Positions 1 to 7,902 of a stretch of DNA of 43,578 bases are shown here, one piece after another (positions within the stretch are counted from its first letter, which is position 1; each line of letters opens with the position of its first letter). The notes beneath the pieces are model-generated. The model ran no database searches. It was given only the letters and a program-made list of their open reading frames with translations, and had not been told where the DNA came from. Position numbers and translations under genes: made by a program. Location of the stretch: the NCBI GenBank assembly GCA_023665935.1, contig JAMPCZ010000001.1, forward strand, positions 1-43,578. Direction: 5' to 3'. This DNA is from Muribaculaceae bacterium. GTDB taxonomy: Bacteria; Cyanobacteriota; Vampirovibrionia; Gastranaerophilales; Gastranaerophilaceae.

Positions 1-21
1 AGCCCGGAATGACAATAAAGA

Positions 22-100
22 GTCATTCTGAGGGCGAAGCCCGAAAGAATCCAGCCGATAGTTTAAAAAGCTGGATTGCTTCACATACGCTCGCAATGAC
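22..100. repeat. Head-to-head pair of dispersed palindromic repeats
   Basis: Bases 22-54 match the GTCATTCTGAG...GAATCCAG repeat and bases 71-100 match the GTCATTGCGAG...GCAATCCAG repeat in inverted orientation. The pair therefore begins and ends with imperfect terminal inverted repeats (GTCATTCTGAG against CTCGCAATGAC). Related copies lie at 11816, 32837, 36795 and 36926. The block runs into the reading frame of the pilin-like gene. Confidence 0.7.
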
Positions 101-124
101 GACTTTGTTGCAAGATTATTTAAT

Positions 125-164
125 CCCCGCCCCTTGCGGGAGGGGAAGTAAAGGGGTGGGGGTC
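125..164. repeat. G/C-rich dispersed palindrome (CCCC...GGGG family)
   Basis: A CCCCGCCCCTTGCGGGAGGGG hairpin core (stem either side of TTG) is followed by a G-rich tail ending in GGGGTGGGGGTC. Similar cores with the same tail occur at 34528, 39588 and 39649, and a bare core at 12230. It lies just before or inside the start of the pilin-like gene and supplies the GTG proposed there as start. Confidence 0.65.
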
Positions 165-923
165 AATTTTGGACACCTAGATAATGTTCCATTCGAAATC
201 CCTCTAGCTAAAGCCGCCTTCACTCTCGCAGAAGTATTAATCACCCTGGGCATAATTGGTATCGTTGCGGCGATGACTATTCCGAGTTTAATGGCTAGTT
301 ATCAAAAAAATCAAACGGTTGTTAGGTTAAAAAAATCTTTCGCAGATTTACAAAATATTGTAAAAATGTCAGAGGCAGAAAATGATGATATGTCAGGTTG
401 GAATTTTCCTTCTGGATATAATAATATTTCTGAGTGTGAAACATTTGTGAAAACTTATTATTTGCCTTATGTGCGTGGTGCAAGATATTTAGATTCAACG
501 CAAAAAGCTATGCGAACCTATGAAATTAAAAACCTTAATGGCAGAATAGTAGGCTATCCTGCTTGTGGTGTTGAATTATCGGATGGTAGATTTTTCTCAT
601 TCTTTTTAAATACAGGTGGCAAATATATATGGCTTTTCATGGATATTAATGGATTTCAAGGTCCAAATCGGGTTGGACGTGATATTTTTATTTTGGAAGC
701 GTATAATTTTCCCGCTCAAAGTGTGTATTCAATAAAGTTTTGGGGGAATTATTCAAATACTATTGAGCATTTACAAAATAGTGGTGCTGAATTGACAGAT
801 AATAATAACGCATCAGGTTATGGCTGCTCAAAAAATAATAAAAACGGACATTACGCAGGATGGTACTGTGGTGAAATTATTAGGCGTAACGGGTGGAAGA
901 TTCCAAAAGATTATCCGTGGTAG
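156..923 (+). CDS. Type IV pilin-like / type II secretion pseudopilin-like protein
   Basis: A class III (prepilin) leader is clear: the mature end would be FTLAEVLITL with the conserved Glu at +5, preceded by Ala-Ala and followed by one hydrophobic helix (GIIGIVAAMTIPSLM). Such proteins are cut by prepilin peptidase at the inner membrane and assemble into pili or pseudopili. The C-terminal part is Cys-, Gly- and Trp-rich and ends in KDYPW, an ending I associate with this family in Gastranaerophilales. The stop is firm and the start is not. The frame is open from 9 (304 residues), but residues before the leader there are translated dispersed repeats (22-100, 125-164). I chose GTG at 156, which follows an AGGGGAAG stretch and gives a leader of about 21 residues. 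ATG at 9 or 96 cannot be excluded. Confidence 0.8.
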   Translation: MGVNFGHLDNVPFEIPLAKAAFTLAEVLITLGIIGIVAAMTIPSLMASYQKNQTVVRLKKSFADLQNIVKMSEAENDDMSGWNFPSGYNNISECETFVKTYYLPYVRGARYLDSTQKAMRTYEIKNLNGRIVGYPACGVELSDGRFFSFFLNTGGKYIWLFMDINGFQGPNRVGRDIFILEAYNFPAQSVYSIKFWGNYSNTIEHLQNSGAELTDNNNASGYGCSKNNKNGHYAGWYCGEIIRRNGWKIPKDYPW

Positions 924-943
924 CTATGGTAAATGTTGAACAA

Positions 944-974
944 GCGGCGGCAGGCGAAAATCGCCTGCCGCCGT
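944..974. terminator. Bidirectional hairpin between convergent genes
   Basis: A stem of at least 12 bp (GGCGGCAGGCGA, loop AAA, TCGCCTGCCGCC) lies between the convergent pilin-like gene and the small minus-strand gene. The T-run is weak on both sides, so termination is inferred mainly from stem strength and position. Confidence 0.55.
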
Positions 975-996
975 CTTGATATAAGTTTTTAAACCC

Positions 997-1233
997 TTAT
1001 GCGTTAATGTTTAGTTTATTTCCTGAGTTAAGTTTTTTTAGGATTTCAGCTTGATTTTTGAGTATGGTTTCTTGGTTTGTCATTATTTTATCAAGCATAA
1101 GGTTGTTGCGTGCTGTGATTTGTACCGCAACAGCTCCCGGAGTTTTTAATAGATCTGTCCACAAAATTGGAGTTTCGTTTCGAACCCCTTTCATTCTTGA
1201 GTATGCGTCAGCTTGTGAAATTGAATTAATCAT
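997..1233 (-). CDS. Small hypothetical protein with C-terminal coiled coil
   Basis: I do not recognise this 78-residue protein. It is judged real because a textbook AAGGAGG lies 7-10 bases before its ATG (read on the minus strand). Residues 45-70 (MLDKIMTNQETILKNQAEIL) have a heptad-like pattern of Leu/Ile and probably form a coiled coil; the N-terminus (MINSISQADAYSRMKG) is polar. There is no signal peptide or membrane segment. It lies downstream of pheA on the same strand with about 65 bases between, and could be cotranscribed with it. An open frame on the opposite strand is a shadow. Confidence 0.7.
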   Translation of the reverse strand: MINSISQADAYSRMKGVRNETPILWTDLLKTPGAVAVQITARNNLMLDKIMTNQETILKNQAEILKKLNSGNKLNINA

Positions 1234-1297
1234 GTTTATACTACCTCCTTCACTAAGTATAAAACGTGTAGAAATAAAATTTTGTTAGTGTGTAAAT

Positions 1298-2158
1298 TTA
1301 TGTTGCGTCCCAAATTTTGTACGAGCCTAAGTATCTGAAAAACGATGTATTCGGGCGAATTTCGTTTATGGCTTTCAGGAGGTTTGACCCCTGAATGTGT
1401 CCATCGAAGCTTACGATAAAGATATATTCGTCATCTTCATATTTTGAAGCACGTGATGAAATATATGACAAATTAATCTCATTTTCTAAAAAAATTTTGA
1501 GGATTTTTAATAATGCACCGGGTGTGTGGTTTGTTCGGAAAGCCACGGTTGTACGGTCTTTTTCTGTTGGTGTAGTTTCAATATCGCCGATTAAAATGTA
1601 TTTTGTTCTGTTGTTTTTATCATCGTGGATATTTTCTTTTAGTATGTTTAATCTGTAATTTTCTGCGATTTTTTTGTTTCCGATAGCGGAGTAGGTAAGA
1701 TTATGATTTGCCAAATCCATCGCAGCTTCGTTTATTGTTGCAGTTTCCAGTACGTTAAGATTGTACGGCATTTCTTTGTTGATAAATTCCTGGCATTTTG
1801 AGAGAAGTCTTGGTGTTGCGATTATTCCTGTTATGCTGTAGAATTCGGTTGTTTTTGACAGCAGGCAGTATTCAATCGGCAGAGTTATTTCTGCAAGGAT
1901 TCTTATGTTTGGGTTTTGCGAGCTTATTATACAGTCCAATGATTCGCGGATTGTTCCGTCAAGTGTGTTCTCAACCGGCAAAACTCCCAAAGTGTCAGGG
2001 TTTTGCGCCACATAATCCACAATCTGTTTAATTGTTTTCATTGGTGTGGATTGGCATTGCAGTTTGTATTTTTCGCAAAATTTATCTTTTGCCATTTCAG
2101 AAAACGAGCATTTAGGTTCCAAAAAAACGATATTTTTGATGCTTTCAAAATTAGTCAT
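1298..2158 (-). CDS. pheA: Prephenate dehydratase (phenylalanine biosynthesis)
   Basis: Converts prephenate to phenylpyruvate in the cytoplasm. The 286-residue length suits a monofunctional enzyme: dehydratase domain about 10-192, ACT regulatory domain about 203-280. Visible landmarks are GVLPVENTLDG (58-68), the substrate motif NRTKYILI (183-190, family usually NRTRF) and the ACT segment GALLKIL (214-220). Several motifs are off-consensus: the N-terminal loop reads FLEPKCSFSE where GPxGTFS is usual, and the Phe-binding ESRP of the ACT domain reads SSRA (234-237). Activity seems likely because the Thr of the catalytic motif is kept, but feedback control may differ. A GGAG lies 8 bases before the ATG. 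It is divergent from the phosphohexomutase gene. Confidence 0.88.
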   Translation of the reverse strand: MTNFESIKNIVFLEPKCSFSEMAKDKFCEKYKLQCQSTPMKTIKQIVDYVAQNPDTLGVLPVENTLDGTIRESLDCIISSQNPNIRILAEITLPIEYCLLSKTTEFYSITGIIATPRLLSKCQEFINKEMPYNLNVLETATINEAAMDLANHNLTYSAIGNKKIAENYRLNILKENIHDDKNNRTKYILIGDIETTPTEKDRTTVAFRTNHTPGALLKILKIFLENEINLSYISSRASKYEDDEYIFIVSFDGHIQGSNLLKAINEIRPNTSFFRYLGSYKIWDAT

Positions 2159-2208
2159 TTACTTAACTCCATATTTCAATTAGAATTATAGCAGAAAGTT
2201 TAGAAAAT

Positions 2209-2235
2209 GTCATTCTGAACTAATTTCAGAATCTT
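2209..2235. repeat. GTCATTCTGAA dispersed hairpin, copy in the pheA/phosphohexomutase gap
   Basis: ATTCTGAA pairs with TTCAGAAT around a short loop. Same family as 14121-14147 and 22687-22713, but here the flanks do not form long inverted arms. It lies in the divergent promoter region, about 35 bases upstream of the phosphohexomutase start. Confidence 0.7.
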
Positions 2236-2267
2236 TTATTTATATAGTGATAATAAACGAGGATTAA

Positions 2268-3641
2268 ATGAGCAAAATTAAATTTGGAACAGACGGTTGG
2301 AGAGCTGTTGTCGGAAAAGATTTTAATGAAGAGAATGTAGCTGTTGTTACAAATGCTATCGGGAAGTATGTATTTGACAATTACGGAATTTATAAAACCC
2401 TAATTATCGGTTATGACCCGCGAAATATGGCGAAAGAGTTTTCTTTGCAATGCGCCGAAATATTGAAGGAAAAAGGGTTCAAAGTTCTGTATAGCAGTAA
2501 AGTTATTCCGACACCTATTTTGGCGTTTAATGCTAAACATTTGGATGCGTGTGCAATTATGTTTACAGCTTCACACAATCCGCCTGAGTATTTAGGGATT
2601 AAGTTTATTCCTGATTATGCCGGACCTGCAACGAGTGAAATTACAGATGCAATTGTTGAAAATTTTGGGCAAAGTACAAGAGCTTGTGCTACAGGCAAGC
2701 TTATTTATACGGATTTTTCCGATGCGTATTTTAAACATATTAAGTCATTGATAGATTTTTCTAAGATTAAAGATATGGGTAAAAAAATTATTTTTGACGG
2801 CTTGTACGCTGCAAGTATCGGTTATTTTGATAAGCTTTTATCTGATAACGGGATTGAGTATGACAGCATTCATATGTATCATGATGTGAATTTCGGCGGA
2901 GGTATGCCTGAGCCGAAACCGAAATATATGTCTGAAATGATTGATTATGTGAAATCTCATAAAGATTATGTCGGGTTTGCAAATGACGGAGATTCTGACA
3001 GGTTTGGGGTAATTAACGAAAACGGAGAATATGTTACGCCGAATGAAATTATCGCAATTTTATTAATGCATTTGAAGAAAAATAAAAAGTATGCCGGTTC
3101 ACTTGTCAAGACTGTTGGCGGCAGTTTAATGCTTGATATTGTTGCTAAAAAGCTTGGTATTGAGCTGGTGGAAACTCCTGTCGGGTTCAAACATGTCGGC
3201 GAGGCTATGAGAAAATATAATCCGATTATCGCAGGTGAAGAATCGGGCGGTTTGAGTATTCAAAATCATATCCCGGAAAAAGACGGCATTCTTGCGAATC
3301 TTTTGGTTTTGGAAGCTATGGCATATGAAGGAAAACCTTTGGTGCAGCTGCAAAAAGAACTGCATGATTTTGTCGGCTGTATGTTTATAAATACCAGGGT
3401 AGATAAAAAACTTGAAACAGTAGATGAGATAAAGCCTGTTTTGGATAAATTTTCCGCGCTAGAAGAAGCTGCAGGTCAAAAAATTGTTAGTAAAGATTTT
3501 AAAGATGGTGTTAAGTTGTATTTGGAAGACGGGGCTTCATGGATTTTGGTTCGCCCGTCAGGAACAGAGCCATTATTAAGAATTTATATCGAAAGTGATT
3601 CTCAGAAAAAAATTGATTCAATCAAATCTTTTGTCGGTTAA
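2268..3641 (+). CDS. Phosphoglucomutase/phosphomannomutase family enzyme
   Basis: A four-domain alpha-D-phosphohexomutase of 457 residues, interconverting hexose 1- and 6-phosphates for surface polysaccharide or storage sugar synthesis. Motifs in order: GTDGWRA (7-13), phosphoserine loop TASHNP (100-105, Ser102), metal loop DGDSDRFG (about 239-246), sugar-specificity loop GEESGG (about 323-328) and phosphate loop RPSGTEP (about 432-438). GEESGG fits the phosphoglucomutase/phosphomannomutase branch better than GlmM, which usually has GEQSGH, so I give no symbol. GAGG lies 6 bases before the ATG. A dispersed hairpin sits upstream and a helical orphan gene follows after 70 bases. Confidence 0.9.
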   Translation: MSKIKFGTDGWRAVVGKDFNEENVAVVTNAIGKYVFDNYGIYKTLIIGYDPRNMAKEFSLQCAEILKEKGFKVLYSSKVIPTPILAFNAKHLDACAIMFTASHNPPEYLGIKFIPDYAGPATSEITDAIVENFGQSTRACATGKLIYTDFSDAYFKHIKSLIDFSKIKDMGKKIIFDGLYAASIGYFDKLLSDNGIEYDSIHMYHDVNFGGGMPEPKPKYMSEMIDYVKSHKDYVGFANDGDSDRFGVINENGEYVTPNEIIAILLMHLKKNKKYAGSLVKTVGGSLMLDIVAKKLGIELVETPVGFKHVGEAMRKYNPIIAGEESGGLSIQNHIPEKDGILANLLVLEAMAYEGKPLVQLQKELHDFVGCMFINTRVDKKLETVDEIKPVLDKFSALEEAAGQKIVSKDFKDGVKLYLEDGASWILVRPSGTEPLLRIYIESDSQKKIDSIKSFVG

Positions 3642-3711
3642 ATTGAATTAGCAAAAAATTTTTTTACGGGTTTTACTGCTTATGTACAAAAACTTAGAAA
3701 GGATTAAAACA

Positions 3712-4347
3712 ATGGAAATTAGAAACAATTATGCTGCTTATACATATAAACCTGCTTTTGGTGCGTTTATCAAACCGAAGGCTGAAGATATGGCAGCGTT
3801 CAGATCTTTTATCACATCCGAAGGAAAAGTCCCTTTTGAGATTGCGAAAAAAGGTTTGGCTCGGGTTGTGGCAAGACACGCCGATGACAAACATTTTAAT
3901 CTTAGATTTGTAGCTCCTGATAATGTTACTGCAGAAGTGATATCTGATGCTGCCAAAGATATGCGTGATGGCGGAAAATTATTGAAAAGTGCGGCTGAAG
4001 AAACTCCTATTCAAAAATTAAGAAGTCGTTACACTAAGAAAAAACTCGATGAAGCTGATAATTTGTCAATTTTAGGTAAGATTGCATTTGTTTTAAAGGC
4101 TCATGCTGCTTTGCTTAGAGCTAAAGCCCAAGTTATGCTTCATCCTGAATCTCGTTTGCCAAAAATTTTAAGAGCCGCATCTGAAAATGTTTCAAGATGG
4201 GAAACTGAAGTTGAAAGTGCAGTTGAAGCTGAACGAGCTGCTGAAATTGCAAGAGTTAAAAAAATGGCTCAAGATGGAAAACAATTAAAGAAGCTTGATT
4301 CAATTTTTGGCAATCAATCAGATGGCGTAAAAGATATTGAAAAATAA
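3712..4347 (+). CDS. Hypothetical helical protein with N-terminal Phe-Gly motif
   Basis: Not recognised. The 211-residue product is rich in Ala, Lys, Glu and Arg and looks largely alpha-helical, with no signal peptide or membrane segment. Its N-terminus (NNYAAYTYKPAFGAFIKP) carries a short aromatic/Phe-Gly motif also seen at the start of otherwise unrelated proteins here (12592 minus, 20624, 43524). I start at ATG 3712, which has GAAAGG 8-9 bases upstream; an in-frame ATG at 3682 lacks a ribosome site. It lies just upstream of the ribosomal cluster promoter on the same strand, and function is unknown. Confidence 0.75.
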   Translation: MEIRNNYAAYTYKPAFGAFIKPKAEDMAAFRSFITSEGKVPFEIAKKGLARVVARHADDKHFNLRFVAPDNVTAEVISDAAKDMRDGGKLLKSAAEETPIQKLRSRYTKKKLDEADNLSILGKIAFVLKAHAALLRAKAQVMLHPESRLPKILRAASENVSRWETEVESAVEAERAAEIARVKKMAQDGKQLKKLDSIFGNQSDGVKDIEK

Positions 4348-4383
4348 CTCGTAACAAAACTAAACAAACATGGGAAATCACGG

Positions 4384-4412
4384 TTGACACTGTGTTTTGT
4401 TTATCCTAAGAT
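4384..4412 (+). promoter_or_regulatory. Sigma70-type promoter of the S10 cluster
   Basis: TTGACA at 4384-4389, a 17-base spacer, then TAAGAT at 4407-4412. The region before the -35 box is A-rich. Transcription would start near 4419, giving a leader of about 100 bases before rpsJ. Confidence 0.75.
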
Positions 4413-4462
4413 AAATATGCTTGAAGTATAGTAGCCGAAATTATATAGCGAAAACTTTGAGT

Positions 4463-4485
4463 GGTAATGCTTTTAAAGCGTTGCC
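4463..4485 (+). promoter_or_regulatory. Leader hairpin upstream of rpsJ
   Basis: A 10-bp stem closes a 3-base TTA loop: GGTAATGCTT pairs with AAGCGTTGCC, using two G-U pairs. The use of G-U pairs suggests it works as RNA. In many bacteria the S10 leader is a feedback target of L4; whether this hairpin serves that role is inference. Confidence 0.45.
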
Positions 4486-4520
4486 GAAGTAGTACATAGA
4501 AAAAAGAAAAAGGAATGCAA

Positions 4521-4844
4521 ATGGCAAACAGCACTAAGAAAAACAGAGTCAGAGTTTGTTTGAAAGCTTATGATCACAAACTAATTGATGTATCTGCTGA
4601 CAAAATCGTAGAAACAGCAAAAAGAACAGACGCTAAAGTAGCCGGTCCTATTCCTTTACCTACAAAAAGACGTATTTATTGTGTATTGCGTTCACCACAC
4701 GTTGATAAAAAATCTCGTGAACATTTTGAGATTAGAACTCATAAACGCATTATCGATATTTACGAACCAACTCAACAAACAATGGAAGAGTTGCGTAGAT
4801 TAGATTTACCGGCAGGTGTTGATATCGAAGCAAAAAGTTGCTAA
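4521..4844 (+). CDS. rpsJ: 30S ribosomal protein S10
   Basis: S10 is a component of the 30S head and also acts as NusE in antitermination. The 107-residue sequence has the family core ([55 protein letters not shown]). I start at ATG 4521 because AAAGGA at 4509-4514 is then 6 bases away; the in-frame ATG at 4515 directly abuts that site. It is the first gene of the cluster and is followed by a 242-base noncoding spacer, far longer than the usual few bases before rplC. Confidence 0.96.
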   Translation: MANSTKKNRVRVCLKAYDHKLIDVSADKIVETAKRTDAKVAGPIPLPTKRRIYCVLRSPHVDKKSREHFEIRTHKRIIDIYEPTQQTMEELRRLDLPAGVDIEAKSC

Positions 4845-5086
4845 GATTCCTGTCAATGAAAATTGAATAAGCATTATGCATATATAATGTGATCTACTAC
4901 CCGTTTCTCGATTATTTTGTCAATGTATGAATGTTCGGGTCAAGCGGCGGGAGGTGAAAGTCCTCCAATGAGGTAAAAGGACAGCAAGCAAAAGTAGCGC
5001 TCGCAAGAGAAAGATGCAACCGGTGTAAAACAATGGGACGAAGGTCTTTTGAGTGATTGCAATGGTTGTACGGAAAGGTAAAAATT
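4845..5086 (+). promoter_or_regulatory. Structured 242-base spacer between rpsJ and rplC
   Basis: No gene is visible. Hairpins include CATTAT/ATAATG around 4874-4890, GGAGG (4950-4954) with CCTCC (4962-4966), a CTC-GCAA-GAG tetraloop near 5000-5009, and TGCAACC (5015-5021) with GGTTGTA (5064-5070). CCTC at 4962 could instead pair with GAGG at 4970-4973, so two alternative folds compete. A transcribed structured element is likely; its role is unknown. Confidence 0.45.
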
Positions 5087-5722
5087 ATGACACTAGGTGT
5101 AATAGGTAAAAAAGTTGGAATGACTCAAATCTTTGACGAACAAGGTTTGGCTATCCCTGTAACTGTTATCAAAGTTGATGAAACTGTTGTAACCCAGGTT
5201 AAAACTGTAGAAACTGACGGTTATAACGCAATTCAAGTTGGTACTGTTGCAGCTAAAGAAAAACACTTGACAAAAGCTCAAATTGGTCATTTTAAGAAAA
5301 ACAGCTTATCAAACTACAGACATCTTCAAGAATTCAGAGTTGAAAATCCTGAAGATTACAAAGTAGGCGACAAAGTTGAACTTTCAGTATTGGAAAATGT
5401 TGAAAAAGTTGACGTAACAGGTAAATCAATAGGTAAAGGTTTCCAAGGTACAGTTAAAAGACATAACTTTGGCAGAGGACCTATGGCTCACGGTTCTAAA
5501 AACCACAGAGAACCTGGTTCAATCGGTGCAGGTACAACTCCTTCTCGTGTTATCAAAGGTAAAAGAATGGCTGGTAACATGGGTAACGAAAGAGTTACTA
5601 TTACTAAACTAAAATTAGTTAAAGTTGATTCAGCTAACGGATTGGTTTTAGTAAAAGGTTCAGTACCTGGATGCGAAGGCAGATTGGTAACAATCGTTCC
5701 AACAAGAACCAAATGGAATTAG
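5087..5722 (+). CDS. rplC: 50S ribosomal protein L3
   Basis: L3 binds the 3' end of 23S rRNA near the peptidyl transferase centre and is an early assembly protein. The 211 residues contain the family signatures GVIGKKVGMTQIF at the N-terminus, KGFQGTVKRHNF and GSIGAGTTPSRVIKGKRMAG with NMGNERVT in the second half. ATG 5087 is chosen because GGAAAGG lies about 8 bases upstream and the protein then starts MTLGVIGKK as expected; an in-frame ATG at 5057 would add an unrelated 10 residues. Long spacers flank it on both sides (242 and 239 bases). Confidence 0.96.
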   Translation: MTLGVIGKKVGMTQIFDEQGLAIPVTVIKVDETVVTQVKTVETDGYNAIQVGTVAAKEKHLTKAQIGHFKKNSLSNYRHLQEFRVENPEDYKVGDKVELSVLENVEKVDVTGKSIGKGFQGTVKRHNFGRGPMAHGSKNHREPGSIGAGTTPSRVIKGKRMAGNMGNERVTITKLKLVKVDSANGLVLVKGSVPGCEGRLVTIVPTRTKWN

Positions 5723-5730
5723 GCTAGATA

Positions 5731-5856
5731 GCCGGTGTGTAGTGCCGGTGTCGGTTCGTAGTTAGCGAAACGGACAAAGCACGAAACATTATGTGACCGC
5801 CGTTGTGAATGAAGTGAAAACGGAATGAACGATAAAATCTTTGATTTATCAGGCGG
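5731..5856 (+). promoter_or_regulatory. Two-module structured element in the rplC-rplD spacer (copy 1)
   Basis: Bases 5731-5757 form a CCGGT/GCCGG hairpin module and 5781-5856 form a 76-base module with CCGTT/AACGG, AAATC/GATTT and CCG/CGG pairings. Both recur in the rpsH-rplF spacer (13325-13440) in the opposite order. The 76-base copies differ at 6 positions by my count. Confidence 0.65.
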
Positions 5857-5961
5857 ATGAGTTAAATAAACAGAAAAGTTTTAAAAATCCCGAGTTGCCA
5901 AATAAAACGGATTTATCCGAAAGGGGTAACAGGCAGTAATAAATATAAAGGAAAAATAAAA

Positions 5962-6588
5962 ATGTCAAAAGAAATATTAAGTACAAATGGCGAAAAATTA
6001 GGCGAAATTACATTAGAAAAAAGTGTTTTTGGTGTTGAACCTAATTTACATGTAATGCACTTAGCATTGAGAAGACAATTAAATAACGCTCGTCAAGGTA
6101 ATGCTTGCACAAAAACAAGAGCAGAAGTTGCAGGCGGTGGAAGAAAACCTTGGAAACAAAAAGGTACAGGACGTGCAAGAGCTGGTTCTCTTCGTTCACC
6201 TTTATTTGCAGGCGGTGGCGTAATCTTTGGACCAAAACCAAGAAGCTACTCTTTCAATATGCCGCAAAAAGCAAGACAATTAGCTTTAAAATCTGCTTTG
6301 TCAGCTCGCGAAGCTCAATTGGTTGTTGTTAAAGATTTCTCAACAATTTCTGAACCAAAAACAAAATTGATGGTTAGTGCATTGAAATCATTGAATGTCA
6401 GCGGAAAAGTTTTAATCATTGCTAATCCAAAAGCTGAAGAAAATAAAAACTTGGAATTATCTGCAAGAAATATTCCTAGTGTAAAACTTTTATTGCCGAC
6501 TAACTTAAACGTGAAAGATTTATTGGAAGCTGATTTTGTTGTTATGACTGAATCCGCTGTAAATGAAATTACAGAAAGGTTACAATAA
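5962..6588 (+). CDS. rplD: 50S ribosomal protein L4
   Basis: L4 lines the peptide exit tunnel and in several bacteria feeds back on the S10 leader. The 208-residue protein has the long tunnel loop (GNACTKTRAEVAGGGRKPW, KQKGTGRARAGSLRSP, FGPKPRSYSFNMP) at about residues 47-100 and the globular C-terminal half. AAAGGAAAAATAAAA precedes the ATG. Its stop overlaps the rplW start (TAATG), so the pair is translationally coupled, in contrast to the 239-base spacer before it. Confidence 0.96.
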   Translation: MSKEILSTNGEKLGEITLEKSVFGVEPNLHVMHLALRRQLNNARQGNACTKTRAEVAGGGRKPWKQKGTGRARAGSLRSPLFAGGGVIFGPKPRSYSFNMPQKARQLALKSALSAREAQLVVVKDFSTISEPKTKLMVSALKSLNVSGKVLIIANPKAEENKNLELSARNIPSVKLLLPTNLNVKDLLEADFVVMTESAVNEITERLQ

Positions 6589-6884
6589 TGAGTAAAGAAA
6601 CAGAAAGATTATATGACATAATTAAAAAGTCATTAATTACAGAAAAATCAGTGGCAGCAACAGAAAATGCACAATATACTTTCGAAGTAAAAAAAGATGC
6701 AACTAAAATTGAAATTGCTAAAGCTGTAGAATTAGCTTTTCCTGGAAGAAAAGTTAAGAAAGTAAGAACAGTTTATATGCCATCTCACGAAAAAAGAATG
6801 GGATATAAATTCGGTAGGACTGATTCCAGTAAGAAAGCCATCGTAACTATCGAAGGCGAACCTATTGAATTTATCGGGGTGTAG
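6588..6884 (+). CDS. rplW: 50S ribosomal protein L23
   Basis: L23 sits at the exit of the peptide tunnel and docks trigger factor and the signal recognition particle. The 98-residue protein shows KKSLITEKSVAATENAQYTF, then VKKDATKIEIAKAVE and the C-terminal GRTDSSKKAIVTIEGE strand. Its ATG overlaps the rplD stop by one base, a coupled start. A 106-base hairpin-containing spacer separates it from rplB. Confidence 0.95.
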   Translation: MSKETERLYDIIKKSLITEKSVAATENAQYTFEVKKDATKIEIAKAVELAFPGRKVKKVRTVYMPSHEKRMGYKFGRTDSSKKAIVTIEGEPIEFIGV

Positions 6885-6990
6885 CGAATTTTGCGTAAGG
6901 CGGAATATCGCTGACACAAACTCCATCGGGGCGAACAGGCATATGTCCCAACAAAGTTATACAAAGCCAATTTAAAGGAGAAAATTAGAA

Positions 6991-7818
6991 ATGGCAATTA
7001 GAAAAATTAATCCAACCTCACCTGGACAAAGAGGTATGACAAAAAGTGATTACCAAGAAATCACTACATCAACTCCTGAAAAATCATTGTTAAAATCATT
7101 GAAAAAAACAGCAGGAAGAAATAATACAGGTAGAATTACATGTCGTCACAAAGGCGGCGGTGTAAAAAGAGCATACCGTGTAATTGATTTCAAAAGAGAT
7201 AAATTCGGCGTACCGGCAACTGTTAAAACTATCGAATACGATCCGAACAGAAATGTAAGAATTTCATTATGTTTCTATGCTGACGGTGAAAAAAGATATA
7301 TCTTAACACCGGAAGGTTTGAACGTAGGAGATGTAATTGTTTCAGGTCCTGAAGCTCCGGTTCAGACTGGTAACGCTCTACCATTAGAATTAATCCCTCT
7401 AGGTTCAATTGTTCACAATATCGAATTGAATCCTGGAAGAGGCGGTGTAATGGTTAGATCTGCCGGAAACAGTGCTCAGGTAATGGCTAAAGAAGGTAAC
7501 TATGTTACAATCAAACTTCCTTCAGGCGAAATGAGAATGGTAAGAAAAGAATGTATGGCTACCATCGGTACACTTGGTAATTCAGAATTCAAAAACTTAT
7601 CAATCGGTAAAGCCGGTAGAAAACGTTATATGGGTATCAGACCAACTGTACGTGGTGTTACAATGAACCCTTGCGATCACCCTCACGGTGGTGGTGAAGG
7701 TAAAACCGGTCCTGGCGGACACCCTAAAACACCTTGGGGTAAACCTGCTCTTGGTTACAAGACCCGTAAAAAAGGTAAAGCGTCTGATAAATTAATCGTT
7801 AGAAGACGTAAAAAATAG
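6991..7818 (+). CDS. rplB: 50S ribosomal protein L2
   Basis: L2 is a primary 23S rRNA binder needed for subunit association and peptidyl transfer. The 275-residue length is normal. Signatures: [17 protein letters not shown] near residue 45, the SH3-like middle ([19 protein letters not shown]) and the C-terminal [13 protein letters not shown] with the conserved His. AAAGGAG lies about 9 bases before the ATG. A strong terminator-like hairpin follows the stop. Confidence 0.96.
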   Translation: MAIRKINPTSPGQRGMTKSDYQEITTSTPEKSLLKSLKKTAGRNNTGRITCRHKGGGVKRAYRVIDFKRDKFGVPATVKTIEYDPNRNVRISLCFYADGEKRYILTPEGLNVGDVIVSGPEAPVQTGNALPLELIPLGSIVHNIELNPGRGGVMVRSAGNSAQVMAKEGNYVTIKLPSGEMRMVRKECMATIGTLGNSEFKNLSIGKAGRKRYMGIRPTVRGVTMNPCDHPHGGGEGKTGPGGHPKTPWGKPALGYKTRKKGKASDKLIVRRRKK

Positions 7819-7835
7819 CAAATAATTTAATTCAG

Positions 7836-7870
7836 GGGCTTTTAAGCCAATATGATTAAAAGCCCTTTTT
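7836..7870 (+). terminator. Terminator-like hairpin inside the S10 cluster (rplB-rpsS)
   Basis: GGGCTTTTAA (7836-7845) pairs perfectly with TTAAAAGCCC (7856-7865), followed by five T (7866-7870). It looks like an intrinsic terminator, but only 32 bases remain before rpsS and no new promoter is visible there. It is therefore probably a partial terminator/attenuator or an RNA processing and stability element. Confidence 0.75.
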
Positions 7871-7902
7871 AAACAAACAACAAATTAAAAAAGGAGAAAT
7901 AA

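Noticed and set aside
1058-1288. Open plus-strand frame opposite the small orphan gene
   Set aside because: It is antisense to a gene with a perfect ribosome site and has no site of its own.
4845-5086. Group I or group II intron remnant in the rpsJ-rplC spacer
   Set aside because: Hairpins are present, but I could not find a domain V-like or group I core motif, and the spacer does not interrupt a gene.
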